A DNA stretch of 64,000 bases, from NCBI RefSeq assembly GCF_003194625.1, contig NZ_QHKX01000004.1, forward strand, positions 62,001 through 126,000, written 5' to 3'. Both the position numbers and the translations under genes were made by a program. The DNA comes from Nocardioides solisilvae. Its GTDB lineage: Bacteria; Actinomycetota; Actinomycetes; Propionibacteriales; Nocardioidaceae. The notes under the pieces were generated by a model, which saw only the letters and a list, made by a program, of their open reading frames with translations, searched no databases and was not told the origin of the DNA. Of this stretch, positions 47,352 to 57,016 are shown piece after piece. The first letter of the stretch is position 1. Each line of letters begins with the position of its first letter.

Positions 47352-48428
47352 ATGGATCCCGAGGAGCTGCTCGCCGCGGGCGAGGAGGCGTACCTGCGGT
47401 CGTTGGTCGCCGCGGAGGCCGAGGGCGACGAGCGGGCCGTCGAGGCGGCCCTGCGGCCGCGCACCCTCGACGAGGTGGTGGGGCAGGCCCGTGTCCGCGA
47501 CCAGCTCGGCCTGGTGCTGGAGGCCGCGCGGCAGCGTGGCCGGGCCCCCGACCACGTGCTGCTGTCGGGCCCGCCCGGCCTTGGCAAGACGACCCTGGCG
47601 ATGATCGTGGCCGCCGAGATGTCGGTGCCGCTCCGGCTCACCAGCGGCCCCGCGATCACCCACGCCGGCGACCTCGCCGCGATCCTCAGCGCGGTCAACG
47701 AGGGCGACGTCCTCTTCGTCGACGAGATCCACCGGATGTCGCGACCGGCGGAGGAGATGCTCTACATGGCGATGGAGGACTTCCGGGTCGACGTCGTCAT
47801 CGGCAAGGGACCCGGGGCCACCGCGATCCCGCTCGAGATCCCGACCTTCACCCTGGTCGGGGCCACCACGCGCGCCGGCCTCCTGCCGGGCCCCCTGCGC
47901 GACCGGTTCGGCTTCACCGCCCACCTGGAGTACTACGAGCCGTCCGAGCTGGACCGGATCGTGCACCGCTCGGCCGGGCTGCTGGACGTCCGGCTGACCG
48001 ACGGCGGCTCCGCCGAGATCGCCTCGCGCTCCCGCGGGACCCCACGGATCGCCAACCGGCTGCTGCGCCGCGTCCGCGACTTCGCGCAGGTGCGCGCCGA
48101 CGGGGTGCTCACCCGCGAGGTCGCCCGGGCTGCCCTCGACCTGTACGAGGTCGACGAGCTCGGGCTCGACCGCCTGGACCGCGCGGTGCTCGACGTGCTC
48201 TGCCGTCGGTTCGGCGGCGGGCCCGTCGGCGTCTCGACCCTCGCGGTCGCCGTGGGGGAGGAGCGCGAGACGGTCGAGGAGGTCGCCGAGCCGTTCCTCG
48301 TGCGCAACGGCTTCCTCGCCCGGACGCCGCGGGGCCGGGTGGCCACCGCGGCCGCCTGGCAGCACCTGGGGCTGCCGGTGCCGGCCACCGGGGTCTTCGG
48401 GGCCGACGACCCGCTCTTCGAGGAGTAG
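47352..48428 (+). CDS. ruvB: Holliday-junction helicase RuvB
   Basis: A 358-residue AAA+ motor. Walker A GPPGLGKT (73-80), Walker [10 protein letters not shown], sensor 1 [10 protein letters not shown], arginine finger in GPLRDRFG, sensor 2 [12 protein letters not shown] and a C-terminal winged-helix domain. Drives branch migration with RuvA. Full length and intact. Confidence 0.98.
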   Translation: MDPEELLAAGEEAYLRSLVAAEAEGDERAVEAALRPRTLDEVVGQARVRDQLGLVLEAARQRGRAPDHVLLSGPPGLGKTTLAMIVAAEMSVPLRLTSGPAITHAGDLAAILSAVNEGDVLFVDEIHRMSRPAEEMLYMAMEDFRVDVVIGKGPGATAIPLEIPTFTLVGATTRAGLLPGPLRDRFGFTAHLEYYEPSELDRIVHRSAGLLDVRLTDGGSAEIASRSRGTPRIANRLLRRVRDFAQVRADGVLTREVARAALDLYEVDELGLDRLDRAVLDVLCRRFGGGPVGVSTLAVAVGEERETVEEVAEPFLVRNGFLARTPRGRVATAAAWQHLGLPVPATGVFGADDPLFEE

Positions 48429-48436
48429 GCGACCCG

Positions 48437-48442
48437 TAGACT
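48437..48442 (+). promoter_or_regulatory. Putative -10 hexamer of yajC
   Basis: TAGACT, 37 nt before the yajC GTG, giving a leader of about 30 nt. Confidence 0.45.
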
Positions 48443-48479
48443 CGCGGCGCATCCCCCCGACGTCTGAGAGGTCCCCCTC

Positions 48480-48797
48480 GTGGAGTTCCTGCCCCTGGCC
48501 GCCATCGCCCTGGTGTTCTGGCTGTTCATCGTGCGACCCGCCAGCCGGCGCCAGAAGGAGGTCGCCCGCCTGCAGTCGTCCCTGGCGCCGGGGAACCGGG
48601 TGCTGCTGAGCTCCGGCCTCTTCGCCACCGTGCAGGAGACCTTCGACGACCGGATCCGCGCCGAGATCGCGCCGGGCGTCGTGGTCGACGTGGCTCGCGG
48701 AGCCGTGGCCGCCATCGAGCCGAGCCCCGGCCCCGGCGGGCCCGAGGGTCTCGCGGGCCCGGAGCAGCCGGGCGGCCCCACCGCCCCGGGTGCCTGA
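48480..48797 (+). CDS. yajC: Preprotein translocase accessory subunit YajC
   Basis: A 105-residue single-helix membrane protein. FLPLAAIALVFWLFIVRPAS is the membrane anchor with the conserved RP end, followed by QKEVARLQSSLAPGNRVLLS and a beta-rich domain. The C-terminus is Pro/Gly-rich. In other actinobacteria secD and secF follow yajC, but here the next gene is apt, which overlaps its end by 8 bp. The GTG start is the only good one. Confidence 0.92.
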   Translation: MEFLPLAAIALVFWLFIVRPASRRQKEVARLQSSLAPGNRVLLSSGLFATVQETFDDRIRAEIAPGVVVDVARGAVAAIEPSPGPGGPEGLAGPEQPGGPTAPGA

Positions 48798-49362
48798 CGT
48801 GCGGCCCCTGCAGCTGCCGACGCTGGCGGAGGCGCGGGCGGCGATGGCGCGGCTCGTCGTGGACGTGCCCGACTTCCCCGAGCCCGGCGTCGTCTTCAAG
48901 GACATCACGCCGCTGCTCGCCGACCACACGGCGTTCGAGCAGGTCGTGGCCGCCCTGGCCAGCGCCGGCCAGGACGACGCCGGCCACGTGGTCGTCGACA
49001 AGGTGGTCGGGATGGAGGCTCGCGGGTTCATCCTGGCGGCCCCGGTGGCGCTCGCCCTGGGCGCCGGCTTCGTCCCGGTGCGGAAGGCCGGCAAGCTGCC
49101 CCGCGAGACCCACGGGGAGACCTACGACCTGGAGTACGGCTCCGCCACGCTCGAGCTGCACCGCGACGCCGTCGCGGAGGGCGACCGCGTGCTGCTCGTC
49201 GACGACGTGCTGGCCACCGGCGGGACCGTGGCGGCCACGCGTCGGCTCGTGGAGTCGTGCGGCGGGGTCGTGGTGGGGGTCGCCGTGCTCATGGAGCTCG
49301 GCTTCCTCGCGGGCCGTGAGAAGTGCGACGGCCTCCCGCTCACCGCCCTCGAGACGCTCTGA
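48790..49362 (+). CDS. apt: Adenine phosphoribosyltransferase
   Basis: A 190-residue salvage enzyme that makes AMP from adenine and PRPP. VDVPDFPEPGVVFKDITPLL and the PRPP loop VLLVDDVLATGGTVAA are characteristic, with GMEARGFILAAPVALALGAG binding the base. The GTG at 48790 overlaps yajC; the in-frame ATG 16 residues on (MARLVVD) is an alternative start and would remove the overlap. It directly precedes rel. Confidence 0.96.
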   Translation: MPDVRPLQLPTLAEARAAMARLVVDVPDFPEPGVVFKDITPLLADHTAFEQVVAALASAGQDDAGHVVVDKVVGMEARGFILAAPVALALGAGFVPVRKAGKLPRETHGETYDLEYGSATLELHRDAVAEGDRVLLVDDVLATGGTVAATRRLVESCGGVVVGVAVLMELGFLAGREKCDGLPLTALETL

Positions 49363-49370
49363 GCCGGGAC

Positions 49371-49376
49371 TAGACT
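49371..49376 (+). promoter_or_regulatory. Putative -10 hexamer for leaderless rel
   Basis: TAGACT ends 7 nt before the rel ATG. Confidence 0.55.
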
Positions 49377-49383
49377 GACGCAG

Positions 49384-51684
49384 ATGAGCGAGGAGACCGG
49401 GACGACCCAGGAGCCGGCGAGCGCCGAGCTCCCGCTCTCGGCGCGCTCGATGCGGGCCCGGCTCGCGCGGATCGGCACCCGGAGCCAGCCCGGCAACCCG
49501 GTGCTCGAGCCGCTCTTCCGGGCGGTCCGCGCCAACCACCCCAAGGCCGACCTGGCGCTGCTGGAGCGCGCCTACACGACGGCCGAGAAGATGCACGGGA
49601 CGCAGACGCGCAAGAGCGGCGACCCCTACATCACCCACCCGCTGGCGGTCACGACGATCCTGGCCGACATCGGCATGACGGAGCCGACCCTGGTCGCCGC
49701 CCTGCTGCACGACACGGTGGAGGACACGCCGTACACGCTGGAGCAGCTCCGCGCCGACTTCGGCGACGAGGTGGCGGCGCTGGTCGACGGCGTCACCAAG
49801 CTCGACAAGGTCAAGTACGGCGACGCCGCCCAGGCCGAGACCATCCGCAAGATGATCGTCGCGATGTCGCGCGACATCCGGGTGCTGGTGATCAAGCTCG
49901 CCGACCGCCTGCACAACATGCGCACGCTGCGCTACGTGCCGCAGGCCAGCCAGGAGCGCACGGCCCGGGAGACCCTCGACATCTACGCGCCGCTGGCCCA
50001 CCGGCTCGGCATGAACACGCTCAAGTGGGAGCTGGAGGACCTCGCGTTCGCCACGCTGCACCCCAAGATCTACGACGAGATCGTGCGGATGGTGGCCGAG
50101 CGCGCCCCCTCCCGCGACCAGTTCCTCACCCAGGTGATCGCCCAGGTCAAGGAGGACCTGAAGAACTCGCGGATCAAGGCGAAGGTCACCGGGCGGCCGA
50201 AGCACTACTACTCGATCTACCAGAAGATGATCGTCGGCGGCCGCGAGTTCTCCGACATCTACGACCTGGTCGGCATCCGCATCCTCGTCGAGGAGGACCG
50301 CGACTGCTACTCCGTCCTCGGCGTGCTGCACTCGCGCTGGAACCCGGTCCTCGGCCGGTTCAAGGACTACGTCGCGATGCCGAAGTTCAACATGTACCAG
50401 TCGCTGCACACCACCGTCATCGGCCCCGCGGGCAAGCCCGTCGAGGTGCAGATCCGCACCTTCGGCATGCACCGCCGCGCGGAGTACGGCGTCGCGGCCC
50501 ACTGGAAGTACAAGGAGAACTCCCGCGACGGGGTCGACACCGACCGGCGCGGCGACCTCGACGACATGCACTGGCTGCGCCAGCTCATGGACTGGCAGAG
50601 CGACGTGGAGGACCCGGGGGAGTTCCTCGAGTCCCTGCGCTTCGAGATCAACCGGGCCGAGGTCTACGTCTTCACCCCCCGCGGCGACGTGATCGCCCTG
50701 CCCACCGGGGCCACCCCCATCGACTTCGCCTACGCCGTGCACACCGAGGTGGGCCACCACACGATCGGCGCCCGGGTCAACGGGCGCCTCGTGCCGCTGG
50801 AGTCCACCCTGGACAACAGCGACGTGGTGGAGGTCTTCACCTCCAAGGCGCCGACCGCGGGGCCGTCGTTGGACTGGCTCAACTTCGTCAAGTCCCAGCG
50901 GGCCCGCTCCAAGATCCGCGCGTGGTTCACCAAGGAGCGCCGCGAGGAGGCGACCGAGCGCGGCAAGGAGCAGATCGCCCGGCTGATGCGCAAGGAGGGG
51001 CTGCCGCTCAAGCGCCTGCTCTCCCACGAGTCGCTCACCGAGGCGGCGACCTACTACAAGCTCGCCGACGTCTCCGCCCTGTACGCCGCCGTCGGCGAGG
51101 GGAACCTCTCCGCGCAGGCGGTGGTGCGCCGGGTCATCGAGCTCCACGGCGGCGACGACGGCGCGGCGGAGGACCTCGCCGAGGGCGTCACCATCACCGG
51201 CCGCCGGCGGCGGCCGCAGAAGGTGGCGACGGCGGGGGACAGCGGCGTGGTCGTGCAGGGCAGCGGCGACGTCTGGGTCAAGCTGGCGAAGTGCTGCACC
51301 CCGGTGCCGCCCGACCCGATCCTGGGCTTCGTCACGAAGGGCGGCGGCGTCTCCGTGCACCGCAAGGACTGCACCAACGCCGAGAGCCTGCAGGGGCAGC
51401 CGGAGCGGCTGATCGAGGTCGACTGGGCGCCCACCGCGCACTCGACGTTCCTGGTCAACATCCAGGTGGAGGCGCTGGACCGGGCGCGGCTGCTCTCCGA
51501 CATCACCATGGCGCTGGCCGAGTCCCACGTCAACATCCTCAGCGCGACGCTGCAGACGACCCGCGACCGGGTCTCCAAGAGCCGGTTCACGTTCGAGATG
51601 GCCGACGCGACCCACCTCGACAGCGTGCTGCGCGCCGTGCGCGGCGTGCCGGGCGTGTTCGACGCCTACCGCGTCACGCAGTAG
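49384..51684 (+). CDS. relA: Bifunctional (p)ppGpp synthetase/hydrolase Rel
   Basis: A 766-residue Rel protein that makes and degrades the stringent alarmone. HD hydrolase site HDTVEDT (H109-D110) and [12 protein letters not shown], synthetase motif [13 protein letters not shown] (about residue 338), TGS domain ([20 protein letters not shown]), zinc-finger-like [18 protein letters not shown] and a C-terminal ACT domain. All catalytic residues are intact, so it should be bifunctional. It faces the convergent DUF349 gene 18 bp away. Confidence 0.98.
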   Translation: MSEETGTTQEPASAELPLSARSMRARLARIGTRSQPGNPVLEPLFRAVRANHPKADLALLERAYTTAEKMHGTQTRKSGDPYITHPLAVTTILADIGMTEPTLVAALLHDTVEDTPYTLEQLRADFGDEVAALVDGVTKLDKVKYGDAAQAETIRKMIVAMSRDIRVLVIKLADRLHNMRTLRYVPQASQERTARETLDIYAPLAHRLGMNTLKWELEDLAFATLHPKIYDEIVRMVAERAPSRDQFLTQVIAQVKEDLKNSRIKAKVTGRPKHYYSIYQKMIVGGREFSDIYDLVGIRILVEEDRDCYSVLGVLHSRWNPVLGRFKDYVAMPKFNMYQSLHTTVIGPAGKPVEVQIRTFGMHRRAEYGVAAHWKYKENSRDGVDTDRRGDLDDMHWLRQLMDWQSDVEDPGEFLESLRFEINRAEVYVFTPRGDVIALPTGATPIDFAYAVHTEVGHHTIGARVNGRLVPLESTLDNSDVVEVFTSKAPTAGPSLDWLNFVKSQRARSKIRAWFTKERREEATERGKEQIARLMRKEGLPLKRLLSHESLTEAATYYKLADVSALYAAVGEGNLSAQAVVRRVIELHGGDDGAAEDLAEGVTITGRRRRPQKVATAGDSGVVVQGSGDVWVKLAKCCTPVPPDPILGFVTKGGGVSVHRKDCTNAESLQGQPERLIEVDWAPTAHSTFLVNIQVEALDRARLLSDITMALAESHVNILSATLQTTRDRVSKSRFTFEMADATHLDSVLRAVRGVPGVFDAYRVTQ

Positions 51685-51702
51685 GCGCCGACGTCGCCGG
51701 CG

Positions 51703-52941
51703 TCAGCCGCTGAACTCCTCGGCGGCGCGACGGGCGGCCTCGAGGAACGCGCGGCGCGACTCGAGGTTCTCCTCGAGCTCGCGGACCTGCTTGTCGTGGC
51801 CGGCGGCGCGCGCCTTCTCCAGGCGTGCCTCGAGGTCGTCGATCGCGTCCTGCAGCTTGCCCACCATGTCGTCGGCCCGGGCGGACTTCTCGGGGTCCGA
51901 GCGGCGCCACTGGTCCTCCTCGACGCCGCGGATGGCCTGCTCGACCTTGCGCATCCGGCCCTCGAGGTCCTTGATCCGGTCCCGCGGGACCTTTCCGGCG
52001 TCGTCCCAGCGCTCGGCGAGGGCGCGGAAGGCGGCCTTCGCGGCGTCCAGGTCGGTGACGGGCAGCAGCGCCTCGGCCTCGACCAGCAGCGCCTCCTTCA
52101 CCTCGGCGTTCTTCGCGAACTCGGCGTCGGTCGCGGCGTTGGCGGCGTCCCGGTTGCCGAAGAACGTGTCCTGGGCGCCGCGGAACCGGCGCCAGAGCTT
52201 CTCGTCGACGTCGCGCGGCGCCGGCCCGGCGGCCTTCCAGTCGCGCATGAGGTCGCGGAACCTGCCGGAGGTCGGACCCCACTCGGTGGAGTCGGCGAGC
52301 GCCTCGGCCTCCTTGACCAGGCGCTCCTTGACCACCTTGGCCGCGTCGCGCTTCTCGTGCTGCTCGGCGAAGTGGCTCTTGCGGTGCCGGGTGTAGGTGG
52401 TCCGCGCGGTCGAGAACCGGCGCCACAGCGCATCGTCCGTCGGCTTGTCGAGCCGGGGGAGCGCCTTCCACTCCTCCAGCAGGTCGCGCAGGCGGTTGGC
52501 GCCGTTGCGCCAGTCGGTGCCGGCGGCGAGCTTCTCGGCCTCGCCGACGATCTGCTCCTTGCGCTCCCTGGACTCCGCCGTGCGCTGGGCCTTCTCGGCG
52601 CGCCGCGCGTCGCGCTGGGCCGCGATGACCGGGCCGAGGGCGTCCAGCTTGGCGGTGAGGGCGTCGAGGTCGCCGACGGCGTTGGCCTCGGCCACCTGGG
52701 CCCGCACGGCCTTGACCGCCGTGGTCGCCTCCTCGGGCGAGACCTTGCCCGCGGCGATCCGCTGGGCCAGGAGACCCACCTCGAACTCGAGCGCGGCGAA
52801 GCGCTCGGTGAAGAACGCCAGGGCTTCCTCGGGCGTCCCGGCAGGGTAGGACCCGACGGCCCGCTCACCGGCGGAGGTCTTGACGTAGACCGTGCCGTCC
52901 TCGGCCACCCGGCCCCACTCGGACTGCTTCTGCGCGCTCAT
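51703..52941 (-). CDS. DUF349 repeat protein
   Basis: A 412-residue, highly charged and mostly alpha-helical protein with several DUF349 repeats, recognisable as LRDLLEEWKALPRLDK..DDALWRRFSTARTTY and FRDLMRDWKAAGPAPRDVDEKLWRRFR (both in part), then FRALAERWDDAGKVPRD. The N-terminus EWGRVAEDGTVYVKT is conserved in actinobacteria. A coiled-coil runs over the C-terminal about 70 residues. Function unknown; the family is often near rel and hisS. Cytosolic. Confidence 0.9.
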   Translation of the reverse strand: MSAQKQSEWGRVAEDGTVYVKTSAGERAVGSYPAGTPEEALAFFTERFAALEFEVGLLAQRIAAGKVSPEEATTAVKAVRAQVAEANAVGDLDALTAKLDALGPVIAAQRDARRAEKAQRTAESRERKEQIVGEAEKLAAGTDWRNGANRLRDLLEEWKALPRLDKPTDDALWRRFSTARTTYTRHRKSHFAEQHEKRDAAKVVKERLVKEAEALADSTEWGPTSGRFRDLMRDWKAAGPAPRDVDEKLWRRFRGAQDTFFGNRDAANAATDAEFAKNAEVKEALLVEAEALLPVTDLDAAKAAFRALAERWDDAGKVPRDRIKDLEGRMRKVEQAIRGVEEDQWRRSDPEKSARADDMVGKLQDAIDDLEARLEKARAAGHDKQVRELEENLESRRAFLEAARRAAEEFSG

Positions 52942-52978
52942 GGGCGCCCATGCTAGTCAATGGACGGGCGGTCCTCGG

Positions 52979-52984
52979 TAGGCT
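52979..52984 (+). promoter_or_regulatory. Putative -10 hexamer of the MBL-hisS-aspS operon
   Basis: TAGGCT, 43 nt before the GTG of the MBL gene; a short leader of about 37 nt is predicted. Confidence 0.45.
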
Positions 52985-53027
52985 GCTGACCGACAACCGA
53001 TCCTGAGACGAACGAAGGTCCATCACC

Positions 53028-53750
53028 GTGTTCATCGCCGGCTTCCCCGCAGGCCCCTGGGGAACCAACTGCTACGTCGTCTCTACCGGTCCCGGCAACG
53101 AGTGCGTCGTCGTCGATCCCGGCAAGGACGCCGCCGCCGGCGTCGACCAGGTGGTGCGCGAGCACCGGCTCAAGCCGGTCGCCGTCCTCGTCACCCACGG
53201 GCACGTGGACCACATGTGGTGCGTCGCCCCGGTGGCGGGCAGCTACGACGCCACCGCGTGGATCCACCCGCGGGACCGTCACCTGCTCGCCGACCCGATG
53301 GCCGGCATGTCGCGCGAGACGTCGCAGATGCTGCTGGGCGGGAAGTACGAGTGGGCCGAGCCCGACGACGTCCGCGAGCTCAGCGACCTGCAGACGCTCG
53401 AGATCGCGGGGATCAGCTTCGTCGTCGACCACACGCCCGGTCACACGGAGGGGTCGGTCACCTTCCGCACGCCGTACGGCGCCGCCGCCGGGCAGCCCGA
53501 CGTCTCCGAGGTGATGTTCTCGGGCGACCTGCTGTTCGCCGGTTCGATCGGCCGGACGGACCTGCCGGGCGGCGACCACCCGAAGATGCTGCGCAGCCTC
53601 ACCGAGAAGGTGCTGCCGCTGCCCGACGACGTCGTCGTCCTGCCCGGCCACGGCGAGCAGACCTCGATCGGCCGCGAGCGGGCGACGAACCCGTACCTGC
53701 GCGACCTGCTGGACGAGGGCGCCGCCCCCGCCGTCACGCGGGGGCTCTGA
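53028..53750 (+). CDS. Metallo-beta-lactamase-fold hydrolase (glyoxalase II-like)
   Basis: A 240-residue MBL-fold protein. Zinc ligands: VTHGHVDH (56-62), HTPGHTEGSV, FSGDLLF and the final LPGHGEQTSIG. Length and motif order fit hydroxyacylglutathione hydrolase-like enzymes, which in glutathione-free actinobacteria may act on mycothiol esters; that is inference. GTG start. hisS begins 1 bp after its stop, the same neighbour as in Streptomyces. Confidence 0.92.
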   Translation: MFIAGFPAGPWGTNCYVVSTGPGNECVVVDPGKDAAAGVDQVVREHRLKPVAVLVTHGHVDHMWCVAPVAGSYDATAWIHPRDRHLLADPMAGMSRETSQMLLGGKYEWAEPDDVRELSDLQTLEIAGISFVVDHTPGHTEGSVTFRTPYGAAAGQPDVSEVMFSGDLLFAGSIGRTDLPGGDHPKMLRSLTEKVLPLPDDVVVLPGHGEQTSIGRERATNPYLRDLLDEGAAPAVTRGL

Positions 53751-53751
53751 G

Positions 53752-55104
53752 GTGGCGCGCATCGCCCCGCTCAGCGGGTTCCCCGAGCTGCTGCCTGCCC
53801 AGCGCGTCGTCGAGCGCGAGGTGATCGCCTCGTTGTCGCAGACGTTCGAGCTGCACGGCTTCGCCAACATCGAGACCCGCGTCGTGGAGCCGCTCGACCG
53901 GCTGGCCAAGGGCGGCGAGATCGACAAGGAGATCTACGTGCTGCGCCGGCTCCAGGCCGACGACGGCGCCGACGACACCGGCCTCGGCATGCACTTCGAC
54001 CTGACGGTGCCCTTCTCCCGCTACGTGCTGGAGCACGCCGGGCACCTGGAGTTCCCCTTCCGGCGCTTCCAGGTCCAGCCGGCTTGGCGCGGCGAGCGGC
54101 CACAGGAGGGTCGCTACCGGCAGTTCACCCAGGCCGACGTCGACGTCGTCGGGCGCGACGTGCTGCCGTTCCACCACGACGTCGAGGTGATGGCCGTGAT
54201 GGTCGACGCCCTCGACCGGCTGCCGGTCCCCCCGGTGTCGTTCCAGTTCAACAACCGCAAGCTCATCCAGGGCTTCTACCGCGGTCTCGGCCTCGCCGAC
54301 GTCACGGCGGCGATCCGCGTGATCGACAAGCTCGACAAGCTGCCCGCCGACGAGGTCGCCCGGCTCCTCGTCGAGCAGGCGGGCGCCACGCCCGAGCAGG
54401 CCGCGCGCTGCCTGGAGCTGGCCACCATCCGGGTGCCCGACACCTCGTTCGTGGAGCGGGTGCGCGCCCTGGGCGTCACCGACGAGCTGCTCGACGAGGG
54501 GCTCGCGGAGCTGGCTGCGGTCGTGGAGGGGTGCTCGCAGGTGGACGCGCCGTCGGTGACGGTCGAGGCCAACCTGCGGATCGCCCGCGGCCTGGACTAC
54601 TACACCGGCACGGTCGTCGAGATCTTCATGCGCGGCTACGAGCGGCTCAAGTCCGTCGGCGGCGGGGGCCGGTACGACGCGCTGGCCACCGACGGGAAGA
54701 CCACCTACCCGGGCGTGGGGGTCTCCTTCGGGGTCTCCCGCAGCCTGCTGCCGCTGATCGCGGACGGCGTGCTCGCCGGCTCCCGGCCCGTGCCGAGCGC
54801 GGTGCTGGTCGCCGTCGTGGACGAGGAGTCGCGCGGCCGCTCCACGCGCGTGGCGACCGCGCTGCGCCGCAGCGGCGTCCCGTGCGAGGTCGCGCCGACG
54901 GCGCAGAAGTTCGGCAAGCAGATCCGCTTCGCCGACCGGCGCGGCATCCCCTGGGTCTGGTTCCCGGGCGAGGACGGCGAGCACACCGTCAAGGACATCC
55001 GGAGCGGGGAGCAGGTCGTCGCGGACCCGGCGACCTGGACCCCGCCCGTCGAGGACCTGCGACCGCGGGTCCTGACCACCACCACCGAGGAGACCACCCC
55101 GTGA
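53752..55104 (+). CDS. hisS: Histidyl-tRNA synthetase, atypical (archaeal/eukaryotic-like) branch
   Basis: A 450-residue class II synthetase. Motif 1 region reads [16 protein letters not shown], where Streptomyces and mycobacterial HisRS have LRPEGTA; the FDLTVPF form is that of archaeal and human enzymes. Motif 2 is [20 protein letters not shown], and histidine-specific [14 protein letters not shown] and motif 3 [13 protein letters not shown] are intact, as is an anticodon domain. The start [12 protein letters not shown] differs from the usual KGxxD/YLP. Function as HisRS is secure; the subclass is unusual. GTG start; overlaps aspS (GTGA). Confidence 0.93.
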   Translation: MARIAPLSGFPELLPAQRVVEREVIASLSQTFELHGFANIETRVVEPLDRLAKGGEIDKEIYVLRRLQADDGADDTGLGMHFDLTVPFSRYVLEHAGHLEFPFRRFQVQPAWRGERPQEGRYRQFTQADVDVVGRDVLPFHHDVEVMAVMVDALDRLPVPPVSFQFNNRKLIQGFYRGLGLADVTAAIRVIDKLDKLPADEVARLLVEQAGATPEQAARCLELATIRVPDTSFVERVRALGVTDELLDEGLAELAAVVEGCSQVDAPSVTVEANLRIARGLDYYTGTVVEIFMRGYERLKSVGGGGRYDALATDGKTTYPGVGVSFGVSRSLLPLIADGVLAGSRPVPSAVLVAVVDEESRGRSTRVATALRRSGVPCEVAPTAQKFGKQIRFADRRGIPWVWFPGEDGEHTVKDIRSGEQVVADPATWTPPVEDLRPRVLTTTTEETTP

Positions 55105-56897
55105 TCCGCACCCACGACGCCGGCAGCCTGCGACCCGAGCACGTCGGCGAGACCGTGACCCTCGCCGGCTGGGTGGCCCGCCGGCGCGACCACGGCGGGG
55201 TCGCGTTCCTCGACCTGCGCGACGCCAGCGGCGTCGTCCAGGTCGTCGTCCGCGACGAGGCGGTCGCCCACAGCCTGCGCACCGAGTTCTGCCTCAAGGT
55301 CACCGGCGAGGTCGGCACCCGACCGGAGGGGAACGCCAACCCCGCGATCCCCACCGGCGAGATCGAGGTCGTGGCGCTGCCCGGGGAGGCCGGCGTCGAG
55401 GTGCTGTCGGCCTCCGCACCGCTGCCGTTCCCGATCGACGACGCGGCCGCCCACAAGGGCGGGGACGTCGGCGAGGAGGTCCGCCTCAAGTACCGCTACC
55501 TCGACCTGCGGCGCTCCGGGCCGGCCGCCGCGATCCGGCTGCGCAGCCGCCTCCACCGGGCCGCCCGCCGGGTCCTGGAGGGCCAGGACTTCGTCGAGGT
55601 CGAGACCCCCACCCTGACCCGCTCCACCCCCGAGGGCGCCCGCGACTTCCTCGTGCCCGCACGCCTGGCCCCCGGCAGCTGGTACGCGCTGCCGCAGAGC
55701 CCGCAGCTGTTCAAGCAGCTGCTGATGGTCGGCGGGCTCGAGCGCTACTACCAGATCGCGCGCTGCTACCGCGACGAGGACTTCCGCGCCGACCGGCAGC
55801 CCGAGTTCACCCAGCTCGACATCGAGATGAGCTTCGTCGACCAGGAGGACGTCATCGCCCTCATGGAGGACGTGCTCGAGGCGATGTGGGCCGAGGCCGG
55901 CCACACGATCAGCAGGCCGATCCCGCGGATGACCTACGAGGAGGCGATGCGCCGCTTCGGCTCCGACAAGCCCGACCTGCGGATGGGCCAGGAGCTGGTG
56001 GAGTGCACCGACTTCTTCGCCGACACCACCTTCCGCGTCTTCCAGGCGCCCTACGTGGGTGCCGTCGTCATGCCGGGCGGGGCGTCCCAGCCGCGCAAGC
56101 AGCTCGACGCCTGGCAGGAGTGGGCCAAGCAGCGCGGCGCCAAGGGCCTGGCCTACGTCCTGGTCCAGGAGGACGGCTCGCTCACCGGCCCCGTGGCCAA
56201 GAACCTGTCCGAGGCCGAGACCGCGGGCCTGGCGGCCCATGTCGGCGCGGCCCCGGGCGACTGCGTCTTCTTCGCGGCCGGGGCACCCAAGTCCAGCCGC
56301 GCCCTGCTGGGCGCCGCGCGGCTCGAGATCGGTCGCCGGGGCGGGCTCATCGACGAGTCGGCCTTCGCCTTCACCTGGGTGGTCGACGCACCCCTGTTCG
56401 AGCCGGCCTCCGACGCCGTCGCCAGCGGTGACGTGGCGGTCGGCGCCGGAGCCTGGACGGCGGTGCACCACGCCTTCACGAGCCCCAAGCCGGAGTTCCT
56501 CGACACCTTCGACACCGACCCGGGCAGCGCGCTGGCCTACGCCTACGACATCGTCTGCAACGGCAGCGAGCTCGGCGGTGGCTCGATCCGTATCCACCGC
56601 GAGGACGTGCAGAAGCGCGTCTTCGCGGTGATGGGGATCAGCGAGGAGGAGGCGCAGGAGAAGTTCGGCTTCCTGCTGGAGGCGTTCAAGTACGGCGCTC
56701 CGCCGCACGGCGGGATCGCGGTGGGTCTCGACCGGATCGCGGCGATCCTCGCGGGGACCGACTCGATCCGGGACGTCATCGCCTTCCCCAAGTCGGGCGG
56801 TGGCTACGACCCGCTGACGTCGGCTCCGGCCCCGATCACCCCGCAGCAGCGCGCCGAGGCGGGTGTCGACGCCACCCCCGAGGACCAGGACGGGTGA
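55101..56897 (+). CDS. aspS: Aspartyl-tRNA synthetase
   Basis: A 598-residue bacterial-type AspRS. N-terminal OB anticodon domain ([21 protein letters not shown] region), motif 2 [20 protein letters not shown], a GAD insertion domain ([13 protein letters not shown]) and motif 3 [14 protein letters not shown]. The length of about 600 fits bacterial enzymes that, in genomes without AsnRS, also charge tRNA-Asn for GatCAB; whether that applies here cannot be seen. The GTG overlaps the hisS stop by 4 bp. Confidence 0.98.
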   Translation: MIRTHDAGSLRPEHVGETVTLAGWVARRRDHGGVAFLDLRDASGVVQVVVRDEAVAHSLRTEFCLKVTGEVGTRPEGNANPAIPTGEIEVVALPGEAGVEVLSASAPLPFPIDDAAAHKGGDVGEEVRLKYRYLDLRRSGPAAAIRLRSRLHRAARRVLEGQDFVEVETPTLTRSTPEGARDFLVPARLAPGSWYALPQSPQLFKQLLMVGGLERYYQIARCYRDEDFRADRQPEFTQLDIEMSFVDQEDVIALMEDVLEAMWAEAGHTISRPIPRMTYEEAMRRFGSDKPDLRMGQELVECTDFFADTTFRVFQAPYVGAVVMPGGASQPRKQLDAWQEWAKQRGAKGLAYVLVQEDGSLTGPVAKNLSEAETAGLAAHVGAAPGDCVFFAAGAPKSSRALLGAARLEIGRRGGLIDESAFAFTWVVDAPLFEPASDAVASGDVAVGAGAWTAVHHAFTSPKPEFLDTFDTDPGSALAYAYDIVCNGSELGGGSIRIHREDVQKRVFAVMGISEEEAQEKFGFLLEAFKYGAPPHGGIAVGLDRIAAILAGTDSIRDVIAFPKSGGGYDPLTSAPAPITPQQRAEAGVDATPEDQDG

Positions 56898-56944
56898 GAC
56901 CCGATCGTTATCCCACGGTGATTACACGTAACACGGGCGTCACC

Positions 56945-56950
56945 TAGAGT
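56945..56950 (+). promoter_or_regulatory. Putative -10 hexamer of the orphan binding-protein gene
   Basis: TAGAGT, 66 nt before the ATG. Upstream, TTAC-ac-GTAA (within ATTACACGTAACAC) is a small dyad that could be an operator; no regulator can be named. Confidence 0.4.
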
Positions 56951-57016
56951 CCCCCACGCGCCGCCCTTCCGGGCGCACCGGTGCTCGGCGTGCCCCTGCG
57001 TGAAAGGCGGAACAGC

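Noticed and set aside
48526..51615. About 1,000-codon minus-strand frame antisense to yajC-apt-rel
   Set aside because: A shadow of the third-position GC bias of rel, with no start signal and low-complexity composition. The same applies to the frames antisense to thrS (36345-38093) and alaS (60746-63646).
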